DNA of 42,629 bases from W0P28-013 sp963593685 (GTDB lineage Bacteria; Bacteroidota; Bacteroidia; Bacteroidales; Paludibacteraceae). Positions 8,725 through 17,295 of the stretch are shown here, one piece after another. The stretch's first letter is position 1; each line of letters starts with the position of its first letter. A program made the translations under genes and the position numbers. The notes under the pieces are model-generated. The model was not told where the DNA came from, did not search any database, and worked only from the letters and a program-made list of their open reading frames with translations. The stretch is taken from NCBI GenBank assembly GCA_963593685.1, contig CAVBBP010000020.1, forward strand, positions 1-42,629, written 5' to 3'.

Positions 8725-9546
8725 TCAGTACTCCACCACTACCATGTCGAGTTCTTTCGACGATTTGCCGGTTTGCATCACTTTTACGATTTTGCCAGCG
8801 GCGTTTGGAATGTCGAACACGCCACGGATTTCGTGCGTATGACCACCCAAAATCAGGTCGATGTCGCGGCTGTTCACTGCAATAATTGAATCGCTCATGA
8901 TGTCGGGATTTGACGAATAGCCCAAGTGCGACAGCGCAATGACAAAATCGCAATGCTCGTTGTGGCGCAAGATGTCGGCATATTTGTTGGCAGCCGCCAC
9001 TGGGTCGAGGTATTTTATGCCGCCGAAATTATCGGCTAAAATCAGCCCTGTGGGATCGACACCAAGACCGAGAATGCCCACGCGCAAGCCCTGCTTTTCG
9101 AGAACGATATAGGGTTTCACCAAGCCATCGACGGCAGTGCCAGCCACATCGTAGTTGCAGCAGACATACGGAAAATTGGCCTCGCGCATACGCACCGCCA
9201 GCGTGTCGATGCCTTTGTCGAACTCATGGTTGCCAAATGTGGTGGCTTCGTAGCCCATCAGGTTGTAGCCCGCTATTTCGAGCCGTCCGTTGAACATATT
9301 AAAATAGGGTGTGCCTTGGAAAATGTCGCCCGCATCGATGAGCAGCACATTGCCATAAACGGCGCGAATGCTGTCGATAAACTGTTTGCGTGCCGCATAG
9401 CCGCCCTGTCCGTTGGCGCAGGGTTCTATCTGACTGTGCGAATCGTTGCTATGCAAAATGACAAGTTGGCGCGGCTGGTTGCAGCACGAAACCAAGCAGA
9501 GTGCCACGCCGAGCGCAGCCATCGAGAGAAATCTATTTTTCGACAT
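8725..9546 (-). CDS. 5'-nucleotidase N-terminal metallophosphatase domain lipoprotein
   Basis: The 273-residue protein is the calcineurin-like catalytic half of the UshA/5'-nucleotidase family, which hydrolyses nucleotides or nucleotide sugars outside the cytoplasm. A lipoprotein signal (LVSCC, Cys about 21-22) is followed by the dinuclear metal motifs NDSHS, DAGDIFQG, GNHEFD, SHLG and GGHTHE in order. The substrate-binding C-terminal domain is absent here and is encoded by the upstream gene (9533-10264), which overlaps this start by 14 bases. The two products probably work as a pair. Confidence 0.9.
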   Translation of the reverse strand: MSKNRFLSMAALGVALCLVSCCNQPRQLVILHSNDSHSQIEPCANGQGGYAARKQFIDSIRAVYGNVLLIDAGDIFQGTPYFNMFNGRLEIAGYNLMGYEATTFGNHEFDKGIDTLAVRMREANFPYVCCNYDVAGTAVDGLVKPYIVLEKQGLRVGILGLGVDPTGLILADNFGGIKYLDPVAAANKYADILRHNEHCDFVIALSHLGYSSNPDIMSDSIIAVNSRDIDLILGGHTHEIRGVFDIPNAAGKIVKVMQTGKSSKELDMVVVEY

Positions 9547-10264
9547 GGATTTGATGTTTTAAGGTTGTGTGAAGTGTTTTGCCTGCGGCGGTCTGCTGGC
9601 GAATGTAGTCCGAAATCACATCGCGCAACATGGTTTGCAGTAGTTCCATTTTGGCGTAATTGGCCAACGGCTCCAAATGGTCGTTGCCATACGACAGATA
9701 GTCGGTGGTGATGACGCGGTAGGTGCGTTGTGGGTCGATAGGTTTGCCGCCGAGCAGCACATTTTTGGCTTTGCCGTCGCGCCCAATCGTGAGCGACATG
9801 CCTGTTTCCACTTCGCCGCCTTTTGCAGCGATGGCATCGGCCAATTTCAGCAGTTCGCTGCCTTGCAGTTCGAGAAAAATCACAGCATTGTCGAACGGCA
9901 TAATCTGCATCACATGACCTACGGTAACTGCGCCTTGCGGCAGGTCGTTACGCAGACCGCCAAAATTGGTAATTGCCAAGTCGGTGGTTTTCAGTGAGTT
10001 ACCATATTCAAACATCGCATCGGACACCAACGCATTGAGCAGTCCTTCGGGCTTTTCGGCGCGCATCAACTGCTCCGATTCGCCGATGACGACGCTCATT
10101 TCGAGTTCTTGCGCCTGTTTGTAGGGAGCAATCAGCCGCAACATGGTCGTGTCGCCCGTCTGCGCCTCTATCGGCACCAGCGCACACGACACAATTTTGG
10201 GATTGGCGCGGTGGCAGCCAGCGCAAACCGCCGCCAAAGCACACAGATACAAAATTTTTTTCAT
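9533..10264 (-). CDS. 5'-nucleotidase C-terminal (substrate-binding) domain lipoprotein
   Basis: This 243-residue protein has a lipoprotein signal (AVCAGC, Cys17) and matches the C-terminal domain of 5'-nucleotidases. It shows ITNFGGLRNDLPQGAVTVG near residue 105, PFDNAVIFLELQGSELLKL, and YRVITTDYLSYGNDH, which form the nucleoside-binding site in UshA. It has no metallophosphatase domain. The catalytic half follows it in the same operon with a 14-base overlap. Because each half has its own export signal and the order is C-domain first, this is a true split and not a frameshifted single gene. Confidence 0.88.
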   Translation of the reverse strand: MKKILYLCALAAVCAGCHRANPKIVSCALVPIEAQTGDTTMLRLIAPYKQAQELEMSVVIGESEQLMRAEKPEGLLNALVSDAMFEYGNSLKTTDLAITNFGGLRNDLPQGAVTVGHVMQIMPFDNAVIFLELQGSELLKLADAIAAKGGEVETGMSLTIGRDGKAKNVLLGGKPIDPQRTYRVITTDYLSYGNDHLEPLANYAKMELLQTMLRDVISDYIRQQTAAGKTLHTTLKHQIHVEK

Positions 10265-10308
10265 GGTTTAATTTTTGATTTATTGATTTCGATTTATTGC
10301 AAAATACT

Positions 10309-11535
10309 TCAATGCGAGTCCACCACCGTTGTCAGGCGTTTTTGCAGCGATTCAATTTCGGTTTCGGTGAGGCCGCACTCTTTCAAGTACTTGACGGCAG
10401 CGTTTTGTAGCGTAGACCCTTGCAAATTCACCTGATAAAAGCCCAGCCCCTCCCAGTCGATATTCGACACATCGATGGTATTCCAGTCGATAGCGGCGTA
10501 GTTTTGCAGCGCCTCCTCGTTGCACAAAAGCCAAATCATGCGGTCGATAGAGAGCGATTGGCGCAGTTGGTACGACGCACCGTTGTCCTCGATTTTGTAG
10601 AAATTCAGCATGGTTATCATGTAGTCGCGGCGCAACTCGTCGATGTCGGCACCGACCAACGCTTCGAGCAGCATCGACACAAATCCGCAGCGGTCTTTGC
10701 CCTCGTTGCAATGAATGAGATAGGGCGGCTCGTGGGCAATGATGAACCGCATAGCCACGCCCAGTCGCATTTTGAAATCGTCGCAAAAAGTGTTGGCCGT
10801 CATGCCGCAAGCGATGACTTGACCATTGTCGTAAAGCGCACGGCAATAGGTCGATGCGTAACCCTCCGATGCCATGTAAGTGGCTAATTTTTCGGGCGTA
10901 TCGGCCAAATCAATTTCGGTACGAATGCCCGCCACACGCGCCAGACTGTCGACCACGCAATAACGCCCAGCGTTGTTCACGCAGTTGAGCGGATTGCTGC
11001 TGCGGTAAAGCACGCCACGAGCCATGCCTGTGGTTGTAATCATGCGAAAATTGGCATACTCTTCGGCAGTTTCGTTGGGCTGGCGTTCGATTTGGTACAC
11101 CGATTTCATCAACTCGTAGGTCTGCCTATAGCCGCCTTTTTCCGTTATTTTCAGCACCACGCTGTCGCCCACATTTCCGCCGATGTAGTAGTGAAAATCG
11201 CCGTTGAGCATGCCAAAACCGTAGTCGTTGCCGCGTGCGTTGTAATCGACAAACGACGGCCCGAGAATCGCCACTTCGTTGAACGAACTCACATACGGCA
11301 CATTGTGCAGCACAAGACTATCGCCAATGGTTACCTCCATCAGGTCGGCATAGTCGAAGCCCGCAGCCGCCATATCGGCAGGCGTAAAACTCGGAATTGG
11401 CTGTCCGTAGCCGTTCACTTCTACGATGACGCCCTCTATCCTACCCTGCTCCGCTGGCGCATCGATGGGCTGCTGCTTGTTGCAAGCCACGAGTAGAACG
11501 ACAAAAATCGGAAGAAAACGAAATGTCTGTTTCAT
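10309..11535 (-). CDS. Tyrosine-protein phosphatase lipoprotein
   Basis: The 408-residue protein has a lipoprotein signal (LLVAC, Cys18) and a C-terminal phosphatase domain (about 165-385). The P-loop is HCNEGKDRCG, with catalytic Cys276 and Arg282, as in the CX5R class of bacterial tyrosine/dual-specificity phosphatases. GVLYRSSNPLN near 175 and GIRTEIDLADTPE near 203 are typical of the Y_phosphatase3 group. Residues about 30-135 form a separate domain (MEVTIGDSLVLHNVPYV) that I cannot assign firmly. The gene leads the operon with the split 5'-nucleotidase (gap 44 bases), suggesting a shared role in extracytoplasmic phosphate release. Confidence 0.85.
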   Translation of the reverse strand: MKQTFRFLPIFVVLLVACNKQQPIDAPAEQGRIEGVIVEVNGYGQPIPSFTPADMAAAGFDYADLMEVTIGDSLVLHNVPYVSSFNEVAILGPSFVDYNARGNDYGFGMLNGDFHYYIGGNVGDSVVLKITEKGGYRQTYELMKSVYQIERQPNETAEEYANFRMITTTGMARGVLYRSSNPLNCVNNAGRYCVVDSLARVAGIRTEIDLADTPEKLATYMASEGYASTYCRALYDNGQVIACGMTANTFCDDFKMRLGVAMRFIIAHEPPYLIHCNEGKDRCGFVSMLLEALVGADIDELRRDYMITMLNFYKIEDNGASYQLRQSLSIDRMIWLLCNEEALQNYAAIDWNTIDVSNIDWEGLGFYQVNLQGSTLQNAAVKYLKECGLTETEIESLQKRLTTVVDSH

Positions 11536-11566
11536 TGGTTGATCTTTTTTTTGCCTGCTGGCGTGT

Positions 11567-11586
11567 ATAGGGGACTTCTATAACTT
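11567..11586 (-). repeat. Copy of the AATTTATAGAARTCCCCT element
   Basis: On the minus strand this reads AAGTTATAGAAGTCCCCTAT. It lies in the leader between the promoter at 11616-11646 and the phosphatase start at 11535. Confidence 0.7.
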
Positions 11587-11615
11587 TCTGGCGATTCAAC
11601 GCTCCGTTTGTTGTG

Positions 11616-11646
11616 CAAAGATAGTAAAATAATTGATAATTGACAA
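11616..11646 (-). promoter_or_regulatory. Promoter of the phosphatase/nucleotidase operon
   Basis: On the minus strand TTG (11646-11644) and TATCTTTG (11623-11616) are 20 bases apart, giving a leader of about 75 bases before the phosphatase ATG. Confidence 0.75.
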
Positions 11647-11681
11647 TGGATAATGAGAGGTTAGAGAATAAAGATAAAGAC

Positions 11682-11711
11682 AAAAACGACGCCCTGCTAC
11701 TGTTGCGGGGC
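11682..11711 (-). terminator. Terminator of the DUF389 operon
   Basis: Read on the minus strand, GCCCCGC (11711-11705) pairs with GCAGGGC (11697-11691), including one wobble pair. GTCGTTTTTG follows. It lies 26 bases after the stop codon at 11737. Confidence 0.65.
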
Positions 11712-11736
11712 TTCGCTGTTTTTTTGCAGCACTCCC

Positions 11737-13140
11737 CTACTTTCGTGGCGCTTCTTGGTTCACGATTTTTATGTCGGCGGTGTTGAGGCGGGCGTGGAGC
11801 CAAGTTTCGAACTGGGAGTACTGTTTGCTCTGTTTGCCGCGCCAAGTGGCGTTTACCACAGGCACAGCGCGCTTTGTCTGCGTGCGTGTGTCGATCTCTT
11901 CGGCTTGGGCAAAGGTGAGCGAAAGCACATCGGGAAAAAGCACCTGCACCTCGCGCACCAGTTGTTCGGGCGTGATGGCCGACTGGTTTTGCAGCGAATC
12001 AATCTGTGCGTGCAGCGCGTCGATGGTGGCATCGCGAGCCGCCAACTGCTCCTCTTTGCGCTCCAAAATCTGCTGAATCATCTCCGACTGCGCATCGAGG
12101 TCGAGCGTGGCACCGCCCGTTTGGCGTATGGTCAGTTTGGCTTTCGACAGACCAAAATCGGCCAGCCTTTTGTGCAGATATTCCACCTGCTCGGGCGTGA
12201 GCGGCTGCCCCACAAGCGATATGGTGATGCCCTGCTCTTTGGCCGAATAGTTGCGCTTTGTGCCAACTATCTGCACATTTTCGCACGCTGGACTGCGCTC
12301 GATGTCGGCCACAAATTTTATGGCTTGACTGTCGAACGAGGCTTCACGAATCACATTTACACCGATGAAAATGCTGGGAATGATGATGATGAGCGAAAAG
12401 ACCAGAATGCTGCGGCGCACTTTGCGTTCGTGGGCAATATCGACAAATTTTTTGCGCGGAAATTTGAGGTAGCGCACCATCAGAAATGTGGCGAGCGCAA
12501 TGCAAAACGAGTTGATGAAAAAGAGGTAAAACGCGCCGAAAAAGTAGATCCATTGCCCTGTGCCAAGCCCATAACCAGCCGTGCAAAGCGGCGGCATCAG
12601 TGCAGTGGCGATGGCCACGCCAGCCACCACAGTGGTTTTCTCTTGCTTGCGCGACATGGCCACAATGCCCGCCAAACCGCCGAAAAAGGCGATTAACACA
12701 TCGAAAGCCGTTGGTTTGGTGCGCGCCAGCAGTTCCGACTGCGCATCGCTCAACGGCGTGAGCAAAAAGTAGGTGGTCGAGGCCAACAAACTGATGGCCG
12801 CCATGGCTATCAAGTTCCGTATCGACTTGCGTATCAGGTCGTTATCGCTGATGCCAACGCCCAAACCGATGCCCATAATCGGACTCATCAGCGGCGAAAT
12901 GAGCATGGCACCAATCACCACGGCGGTGGAATTGACATTGAGCCCCACCGAAGCGATGACGATGGCAAAGACCAAAATCCAGATGTTCACGCCGCGAAAC
13001 TCCACGCTGCGCCCGATGTTGTCGATGGTGGCTTGTGCGTCACAGTCGGCAGCAATGTCGGAAACGCTCTTGAGATATTGACACACATCGTGCCAAAATG
13101 TCTTTACTTTTTCGCGGAAAGTTGGTTGCTGTTGTTCCAT
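11737..13140 (-). CDS. DUF389 integral membrane protein
   Basis: The 467-residue protein has an N-terminal DUF389 membrane domain with about six hydrophobic segments (residues about 45-255). It includes the family hallmark NSTAVVIGAMLISPLMSPIMG near residue 70 and TALMPPLCTAGYGLG near 180. After a last segment near 235 there is a mostly helical soluble tail (about 260-467) with a Gln/Glu-rich coiled-coil stretch (EMIQQILERKEEQLAARD). No transported substrate or reaction is established for this family as far as I know. It is the last gene of a three-gene minus-strand run after the rRNA methyltransferase and HemW genes, with a gap of 24 bases. Confidence 0.85.
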   Translation of the reverse strand: MEQQQPTFREKVKTFWHDVCQYLKSVSDIAADCDAQATIDNIGRSVEFRGVNIWILVFAIVIASVGLNVNSTAVVIGAMLISPLMSPIMGIGLGVGISDNDLIRKSIRNLIAMAAISLLASTTYFLLTPLSDAQSELLARTKPTAFDVLIAFFGGLAGIVAMSRKQEKTTVVAGVAIATALMPPLCTAGYGLGTGQWIYFFGAFYLFFINSFCIALATFLMVRYLKFPRKKFVDIAHERKVRRSILVFSLIIIIPSIFIGVNVIREASFDSQAIKFVADIERSPACENVQIVGTKRNYSAKEQGITISLVGQPLTPEQVEYLHKRLADFGLSKAKLTIRQTGGATLDLDAQSEMIQQILERKEEQLAARDATIDALHAQIDSLQNQSAITPEQLVREVQVLFPDVLSLTFAQAEEIDTRTQTKRAVPVVNATWRGKQSKQYSQFETWLHARLNTADIKIVNQEAPRK

Positions 13141-13164
13141 ATTTTTCGAGAATTTTGTGGTGAT

Positions 13165-14283
13165 TCAATCGGTGTGAAAAAGGTCGCTTGTGATGCCGTC
13201 GCTCACAAAAATGCCGTCGCGCGTTAGGCGCAAAAAGCCCTCTTCTATCGCCAATGTGCCGTTGTTGATATGTTTTTTGGCATTGCGCAGACAATAGGTG
13301 CGCTCACGGTCGTCAAGTTTCTGTAAATCAATGCCTTTACGTGTGCGAAGAGATGTAAAAACAAATTCATTATACCTATCTTCGCAAGTCAATTTTTCGT
13401 TCCCAAAGTCGGGCGCACCGCTTTCGATGCCGCGCATATATTTTTCGGTGTCCGACACATTCCACCGACGCTCGTTGCCGTTGTACGAATGCGCCGCTGC
13501 CCCCACGCCCAAGTAAGGCACGCCGCTCCAATAGGCCGAGTTGTGGCGCGACTGAAATCTCGGCTGGCAAAAATTAGAAATTTCGTACTGTTCAAATCCC
13601 GCTCGCTCGAGTTCGCCGACGGCCGTTTTGAAGAGCGCAAGGCACAACTCCTCGTCGGCTTCAGCAATTTTCTGCTCGCGCAAGAGCCGCACTAAAGGCG
13701 TGTCGCCCTCGTAGGTCAGGCTGTAGGCCGAAATGTGCTGCACGCCGAGCGCAATGGCACGGTGCAGCGTGGCTGTCCATGTGGCGAGCGTTTGCGTGGG
13801 CAAGCCAAACATCAGATCGATGCTGATGTTGCGAAAACCAGCCTTTTGCAGCGTGCGAACAGCGTTTTCGGCTTGCACAGCGGTGTGTCGGCGGCGGAGA
13901 AAACGCAGTTCGTCGTCGTCGAAACTCTGAACGCCCACGCTCACGCGGTTGAACGGCAGTTGCGCCCAAGCGGCAGCCTGCTCTGCCGACACATCATCGG
14001 GATTGCATTCGAGCGTGATTTCGGCATCGGGTTTGAGCGCAAAATTGGCGTTTATCGTGTCGAAAATCGCTTCAAAATCAGCCACTTCCAAGAGCGACGG
14101 CGTGCCACCACCAAAATAGACAGTCGCTATAGATTCGCCGCCCAAGTAGCGACTGCGCGCCCGCAATTCGCTACACAATGCCGACACATAGCGCGTGCGT
14201 TGCGACAGGTCGGTGCCGCTGTGAAAAGCGCAGTAGATACAGCGCGTTTTGCAAAACGGTATGTGCAAATACAAGCCAGCCAT
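13165..14283 (-). CDS. hemW: HemW-like radical SAM protein
   Basis: The 372-residue protein begins MAGLYLHIPFCKTRCIYCAF with the radical-SAM cluster cysteines C11, C15 and C18. The GGGTPSLL motif near residue 58 binds S-adenosylmethionine, and the HemW C-terminal domain follows. Proteins of this family were long called oxygen-independent coproporphyrinogen III oxidase, but HemW members act as heme chaperones. The N-terminal HemN extension with the substrate-related motif is absent here, which favours HemW. It follows the rRNA methyltransferase gene by 22 bases and precedes the DUF389 gene by 24 bases. Confidence 0.88.
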   Translation of the reverse strand: MAGLYLHIPFCKTRCIYCAFHSGTDLSQRTRYVSALCSELRARSRYLGGESIATVYFGGGTPSLLEVADFEAIFDTINANFALKPDAEITLECNPDDVSAEQAAAWAQLPFNRVSVGVQSFDDDELRFLRRRHTAVQAENAVRTLQKAGFRNISIDLMFGLPTQTLATWTATLHRAIALGVQHISAYSLTYEGDTPLVRLLREQKIAEADEELCLALFKTAVGELERAGFEQYEISNFCQPRFQSRHNSAYWSGVPYLGVGAAAHSYNGNERRWNVSDTEKYMRGIESGAPDFGNEKLTCEDRYNEFVFTSLRTRKGIDLQKLDDRERTYCLRNAKKHINNGTLAIEEGFLRLTRDGIFVSDGITSDLFHTD

Positions 14284-14305
14284 TTCGCTGAAAAATGGGC
14301 GTTTA

Positions 14306-15715
14306 TTACTGCCTCAAAACGAGTTTTACCACATTTTCGACATGGTGCGTGTGCGGAAACATATCGACAGGCTGCACCGCCTCGACGCGATATTTGGCAT
14401 CGAGCAACTGCAAATCGCGCGCTTGCGTGGCTGGATTGCAACTGACATACACAATGCGGCGCGGCGCAGCGTTGAGCAACACACGCACCACATCTTCGTG
14501 CATACCTGCACGCGGCGGGTCGGTAATTATCACATCGGGGCGGCCGTGCTGCGCAATAAATGCGTCGGTAAGCACCGCCTTCATATCGCCCGCAAAAAAG
14601 AGCGTATTTTCGATATTGTTGATGGCCGAATTGGTCTTGGCATCTTCGATGGCTTCTGGCACATACTCGATACCGACCACCTTGCGCGCGCGACGGCTGA
14701 CAAAATTTGCGATGGTGCCAGTGCCTGTATAGAGATCGTAAACCAACTCATTCCCAGTGAGTTCCGCAAAATCGCGCACCACTTTGTAGAGTTCGTACGC
14801 CTGCTCGCTGTTGGTTTGGTAAAACGATTTCGCACCGATTTTGAAGCGCAAGCCCTCCATCTCCTCGTATATGGCGTCGCGGCCTTTGAACAGGCAAATT
14901 TCTTGGTCGGTAATCGTGTCGTTGCACTTGCTATTGATGACATAGAGCAGCGATGTGATTTGCGGAAACATCTCCGCCAAATGGCCGAGCAGTGCCTCGC
15001 GTTCGGCGCGGTCGTCGCGGAAAAAGACCAGCACCACCATCAGTTCGCCTGTCGATGTGGTGCGAATGGTGAGCGTGCGCAGAAAGCCCGTCTGGTTGCG
15101 CAGGTCGAAAAATTCGAGATGGTGCGCCAGCGCATAGCGGCGAATTTCGTTGCGAATCTGGTTCGACACATCAATCTGCAACCAGCAGCGGTCGATGTCG
15201 AGTACTTTGTCGAACATATTTGGAATGTGAAATCCCACGCCGTTGCGCTCGATGTCGGCAGCCTCGCCAAGTTGCTCAGTGGTAAGCCAGCGGCGGTTCG
15301 AGAAGGTAAATTCCAACTTGTTGCGGTACTCGTAAATCTTTTTCGAGCCGATAATTGGCTGCACTTGTGGCAAGTCGATGTGTCCAAGGCGCGTGAGATT
15401 ATCGACTACCTGCTGCTGTTTGTAGCGCAGTTGCTCGTCGTAGGGCAAAATCTGCCATTTGCAGCCGCCGCAAACGCCATAATGCGCACATTTGGCTTCG
15501 CAGCGTTTGTCGGAAAGGTGGTGAAACTGCACCACGCGCCCTTCGGCGTAGTTTTTCTTTTTCTTGAAAATCTGAATATCGACCACATCGCCCGGCACGG
15601 CGTACTGGGTGAATACAACCATGTCGTCCACCTTGGCAAGTGCTTTGCCTTCGGCCGCCACATCGGAAATGGTTACCTGCTGCAACAGCGGCAGCGATTT
15701 CTGTTTACGCGCCAT
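14306..15715 (-). CDS. rlmD: 23S rRNA (uracil-5-)-methyltransferase, RlmD/RumA type
   Basis: The 469-residue enzyme methylates a uridine of 23S rRNA with S-adenosylmethionine. An N-terminal TRAM domain (about 1-60) is followed by a [4Fe-4S] cysteine set (CEAKCAHYGVCGGC), the SAM-binding motif YDLYTGTGTIANF, the DPPRAGMH motif and the nucleophile motif VSCNPATQARDL. The start at 15715 (MARKQKSLPLL) matches the usual N-terminus of relatives. The frame stays open to 15829, but that extra part overlaps a repeat element (15721-15742), so it is probably leader. The family includes RlmCD-type enzymes, so the exact target uridine is inferred. First gene of a three-gene run with hemW and the DUF389 gene. 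Confidence 0.88.
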   Translation of the reverse strand: MARKQKSLPLLQQVTISDVAAEGKALAKVDDMVVFTQYAVPGDVVDIQIFKKKKNYAEGRVVQFHHLSDKRCEAKCAHYGVCGGCKWQILPYDEQLRYKQQQVVDNLTRLGHIDLPQVQPIIGSKKIYEYRNKLEFTFSNRRWLTTEQLGEAADIERNGVGFHIPNMFDKVLDIDRCWLQIDVSNQIRNEIRRYALAHHLEFFDLRNQTGFLRTLTIRTTSTGELMVVLVFFRDDRAEREALLGHLAEMFPQITSLLYVINSKCNDTITDQEICLFKGRDAIYEEMEGLRFKIGAKSFYQTNSEQAYELYKVVRDFAELTGNELVYDLYTGTGTIANFVSRRARKVVGIEYVPEAIEDAKTNSAINNIENTLFFAGDMKAVLTDAFIAQHGRPDVIITDPPRAGMHEDVVRVLLNAAPRRIVYVSCNPATQARDLQLLDAKYRVEAVQPVDMFPHTHHVENVVKLVLRQ

Positions 15716-15720
15716 ATCTC

Positions 15721-15742
15721 TATTGGGGACTTCCATAAATTC
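15721..15742 (-). repeat. Copy of the AATTTATAGAARTCCCCT element
   Basis: The minus strand reads AATTTATGGAAGTCCCC, only six bases before the preferred start of the rRNA methyltransferase gene. The ends GGGGA and TCCCC form a short inverted repeat on the plus strand (15725-15745). Confidence 0.65.
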
Positions 15743-15829
15743 CCCCTTTTGTAATAAATTCAACAAATATGGATTTCTGAATGCTTTTGTGCGCTTTTTG
15801 TTTTTAGATTGCATCTGTCTGACTTTCAC

Positions 15830-16353
15830 TCAATTACAATGCCACCGCATTGCGCTTTCGCTCAAGCCAAACATCTGCTACTCCAAAATTCAAAAATCGC
15901 TACAAGGCAATTTATAGAAATCCCCTGTTTTTGTTGTGCAAAGATACGGATTTTAATTCAGATGTGAGCCGATTATTGTTTCAGGCAATTTCAGAAATTC
16001 AAATTTTTTAGTAGCAAGTAGCAAGTAACAAAACGAGTGAGGAGTTAGGAATTAGGAGTGAGGAATTTTTTTTAGTGAGAAAGTTTGAAAGTGTGAAAGT
16101 ATGAAAGTGTATAAAGTGTAAAGTCTATAAAGTTTGTAAAGTTGAAAGTCCGAACGATTCAATAAATTTCCAAATAACCAAATCCACAGAAACTTTCACC
16201 AATGCGTTAAACTGATCAACTCATCAACCAATCAACCCAACCAGAAACTAGAAACTAGAAACTAGAAACTAGAAATTTATAGAAATCCCCATTATTTTTT
16301 TACAAAACGGGCAATTCACAGAAGTTTCCTTAAGATAATTCGCTGATTTTCAG
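15830..16353. repeat. Intergenic repeat mosaic (locus C)
   Basis: The gap between two minus-strand genes holds a TATCTTTG box at 15946-15939 (minus). It also holds element copies at 15909-15928, 16273-16292 and, degenerate, 16313-16334. Recurring words include AGTAGCAAGTAGCAAG, GAGTTAGGAATTAGGAG, GTGTGAAAGTATGAAAG, CACCAATGCGTTAAAC with TCATCAACCAATCAACC, and four GAAACTAGAAACTA units. No gene is seen. Confidence 0.8.
15939..15946 (-). promoter_or_regulatory. Putative -7 box of the rlmD operon
   Basis: TATCTTTG on the minus strand, about 225 bases upstream of the preferred rlmD start. No clear TTG is found about 20 bases further upstream. Confidence 0.5.
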
Positions 16354-17181
16354 TTACTTTTTGCGCTTTTTGGCGCGCCAAACAATCGGCACGACTATCG
16401 CCACAGCCAGCACGATGAACGGCCACAACTGCATCAGCCAGAGCAGGAATGCCACGAACCACTGCCCTCCTGTTTTGAAGGCGTTTACAATCTGCGAGCC
16501 GCTCTCACGAACATTCACATTTTGCAGTTCGAAAAAGTCGATGTCGCAACGGCTGTACGACACTTGGCGGTCGAGGTAGCGCAGTTGCCGCTCGGTCGAT
16601 TCAATTTCGGAGCGCAGTTGGTTCATCTCACGCTCTATCGACAGCATATCGTTCACGCCCGTGGCTTTTGCCAACAGCGTTTTGTAGCGTTTTTCGAGTT
16701 CGCGTTTGTTTTCGAGGCGCGTCGTCAGGTCGATATAGTTGGTGGTAACATCTTCTTGCGACACACTTTTGCTCTCGACACGCATGGCACCGCTTTCGAC
16801 TACGGCCATAAATGTGTCGAGCCGCTCGGCTGGCACGCGCGCCGTAATGTGGCAACTTTTGCGGTCGGTTTCGCTGCTCGTATTTTCATCGTCGATGAGA
16901 CCTGCAAACTGGCTCACGCACCCTTCGATGTAAGTTTTGGTAGCTTCCACATCGTTGGTCTGAAAGGTGATTTCGGCGGTGCGCGTCAGTTTTTGTGCAA
17001 TGTCGGTCGAACTGGCGTTTGCGGGAGCGGTAGCGCAGAGTGCCATTTTGCCTCGGCGTGGCGAAATGTCGGCGGTCATCAAATCGGCGCCAGCCAAATC
17101 CATGCTGTCGTTGGTGTGGGCGGTGCAGGCTGCCAACAAGAGCGAAACCGCCGCTGCTGCGAATAGTTTGTAGTTTTTCAT
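16354..17181 (-). CDS. DUF4349 lipoprotein
   Basis: The 275-residue protein has a lipoprotein signal (MKNYKLFAAAAVSLLLAAC, Cys19). A folded domain follows (about 60-165). Then come a long coiled coil (about 165-225, TTRLENKRELEKRYKTLLA onward) and a C-terminal membrane segment (about 240-268) ending in a basic tail (RAKKRKK). This order is characteristic of DUF4349 proteins, whose role is unknown to me. The ATG at 17181 is chosen because it begins the signal sequence and sits downstream of a good promoter. The longer open frame to 17274 would cross that promoter. Confidence 0.85.
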   Translation of the reverse strand: MKNYKLFAAAAVSLLLAACTAHTNDSMDLAGADLMTADISPRRGKMALCATAPANASSTDIAQKLTRTAEITFQTNDVEATKTYIEGCVSQFAGLIDDENTSSETDRKSCHITARVPAERLDTFMAVVESGAMRVESKSVSQEDVTTNYIDLTTRLENKRELEKRYKTLLAKATGVNDMLSIEREMNQLRSEIESTERQLRYLDRQVSYSRCDIDFFELQNVNVRESGSQIVNAFKTGGQWFVAFLLWLMQLWPFIVLAVAIVVPIVWRAKKRKK

Positions 17182-17202
17182 AAGTGCTTGTTTTTGTTGC
17201 GA

Positions 17203-17234
17203 CAAAGATACCATTTTTTCTTTTTCGGTGCAAA
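17203..17234 (-). promoter_or_regulatory. Promoter of the DUF4349 gene
   Basis: On the minus strand TTTG (17234-17231) and TATCTTTG (17210-17203) are 20 bases apart, about 22 bases before the ATG at 17181. Confidence 0.75.
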
Positions 17235-17281
17235 AATCGTGCCAAACGCCGCCGATATTTCTTTTTCTGCGCAAATATGGC

Positions 17282-17289
17282 TACTTTTG
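17282..17289 (+). promoter_or_regulatory. Putative -7 box very close to the methyltransferase start
   Basis: TACTTTTG fits TAnnTTTG and ends only six bases before the ATG at 17296, so the transcript could be leaderless. The upstream TTG is not clear. Confidence 0.4.
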
Positions 17290-17295
17290 CAGTCG

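Noticed and set aside
8725..10264. Single 5'-nucleotidase gene broken by a frameshift
   Set aside because: The halves are in reverse order (C-domain first) and each has its own lipoprotein signal.
14249..15754. Long open frame antisense to the rRNA methyltransferase
   Set aside because: No motif or plausible start, and it covers a gene with complete catalytic motifs on the other strand.
15716..15829. N-terminal extension of the rRNA methyltransferase
   Set aside because: The added residues are encoded largely by a repeat element and have no counterpart in the family as I know it.
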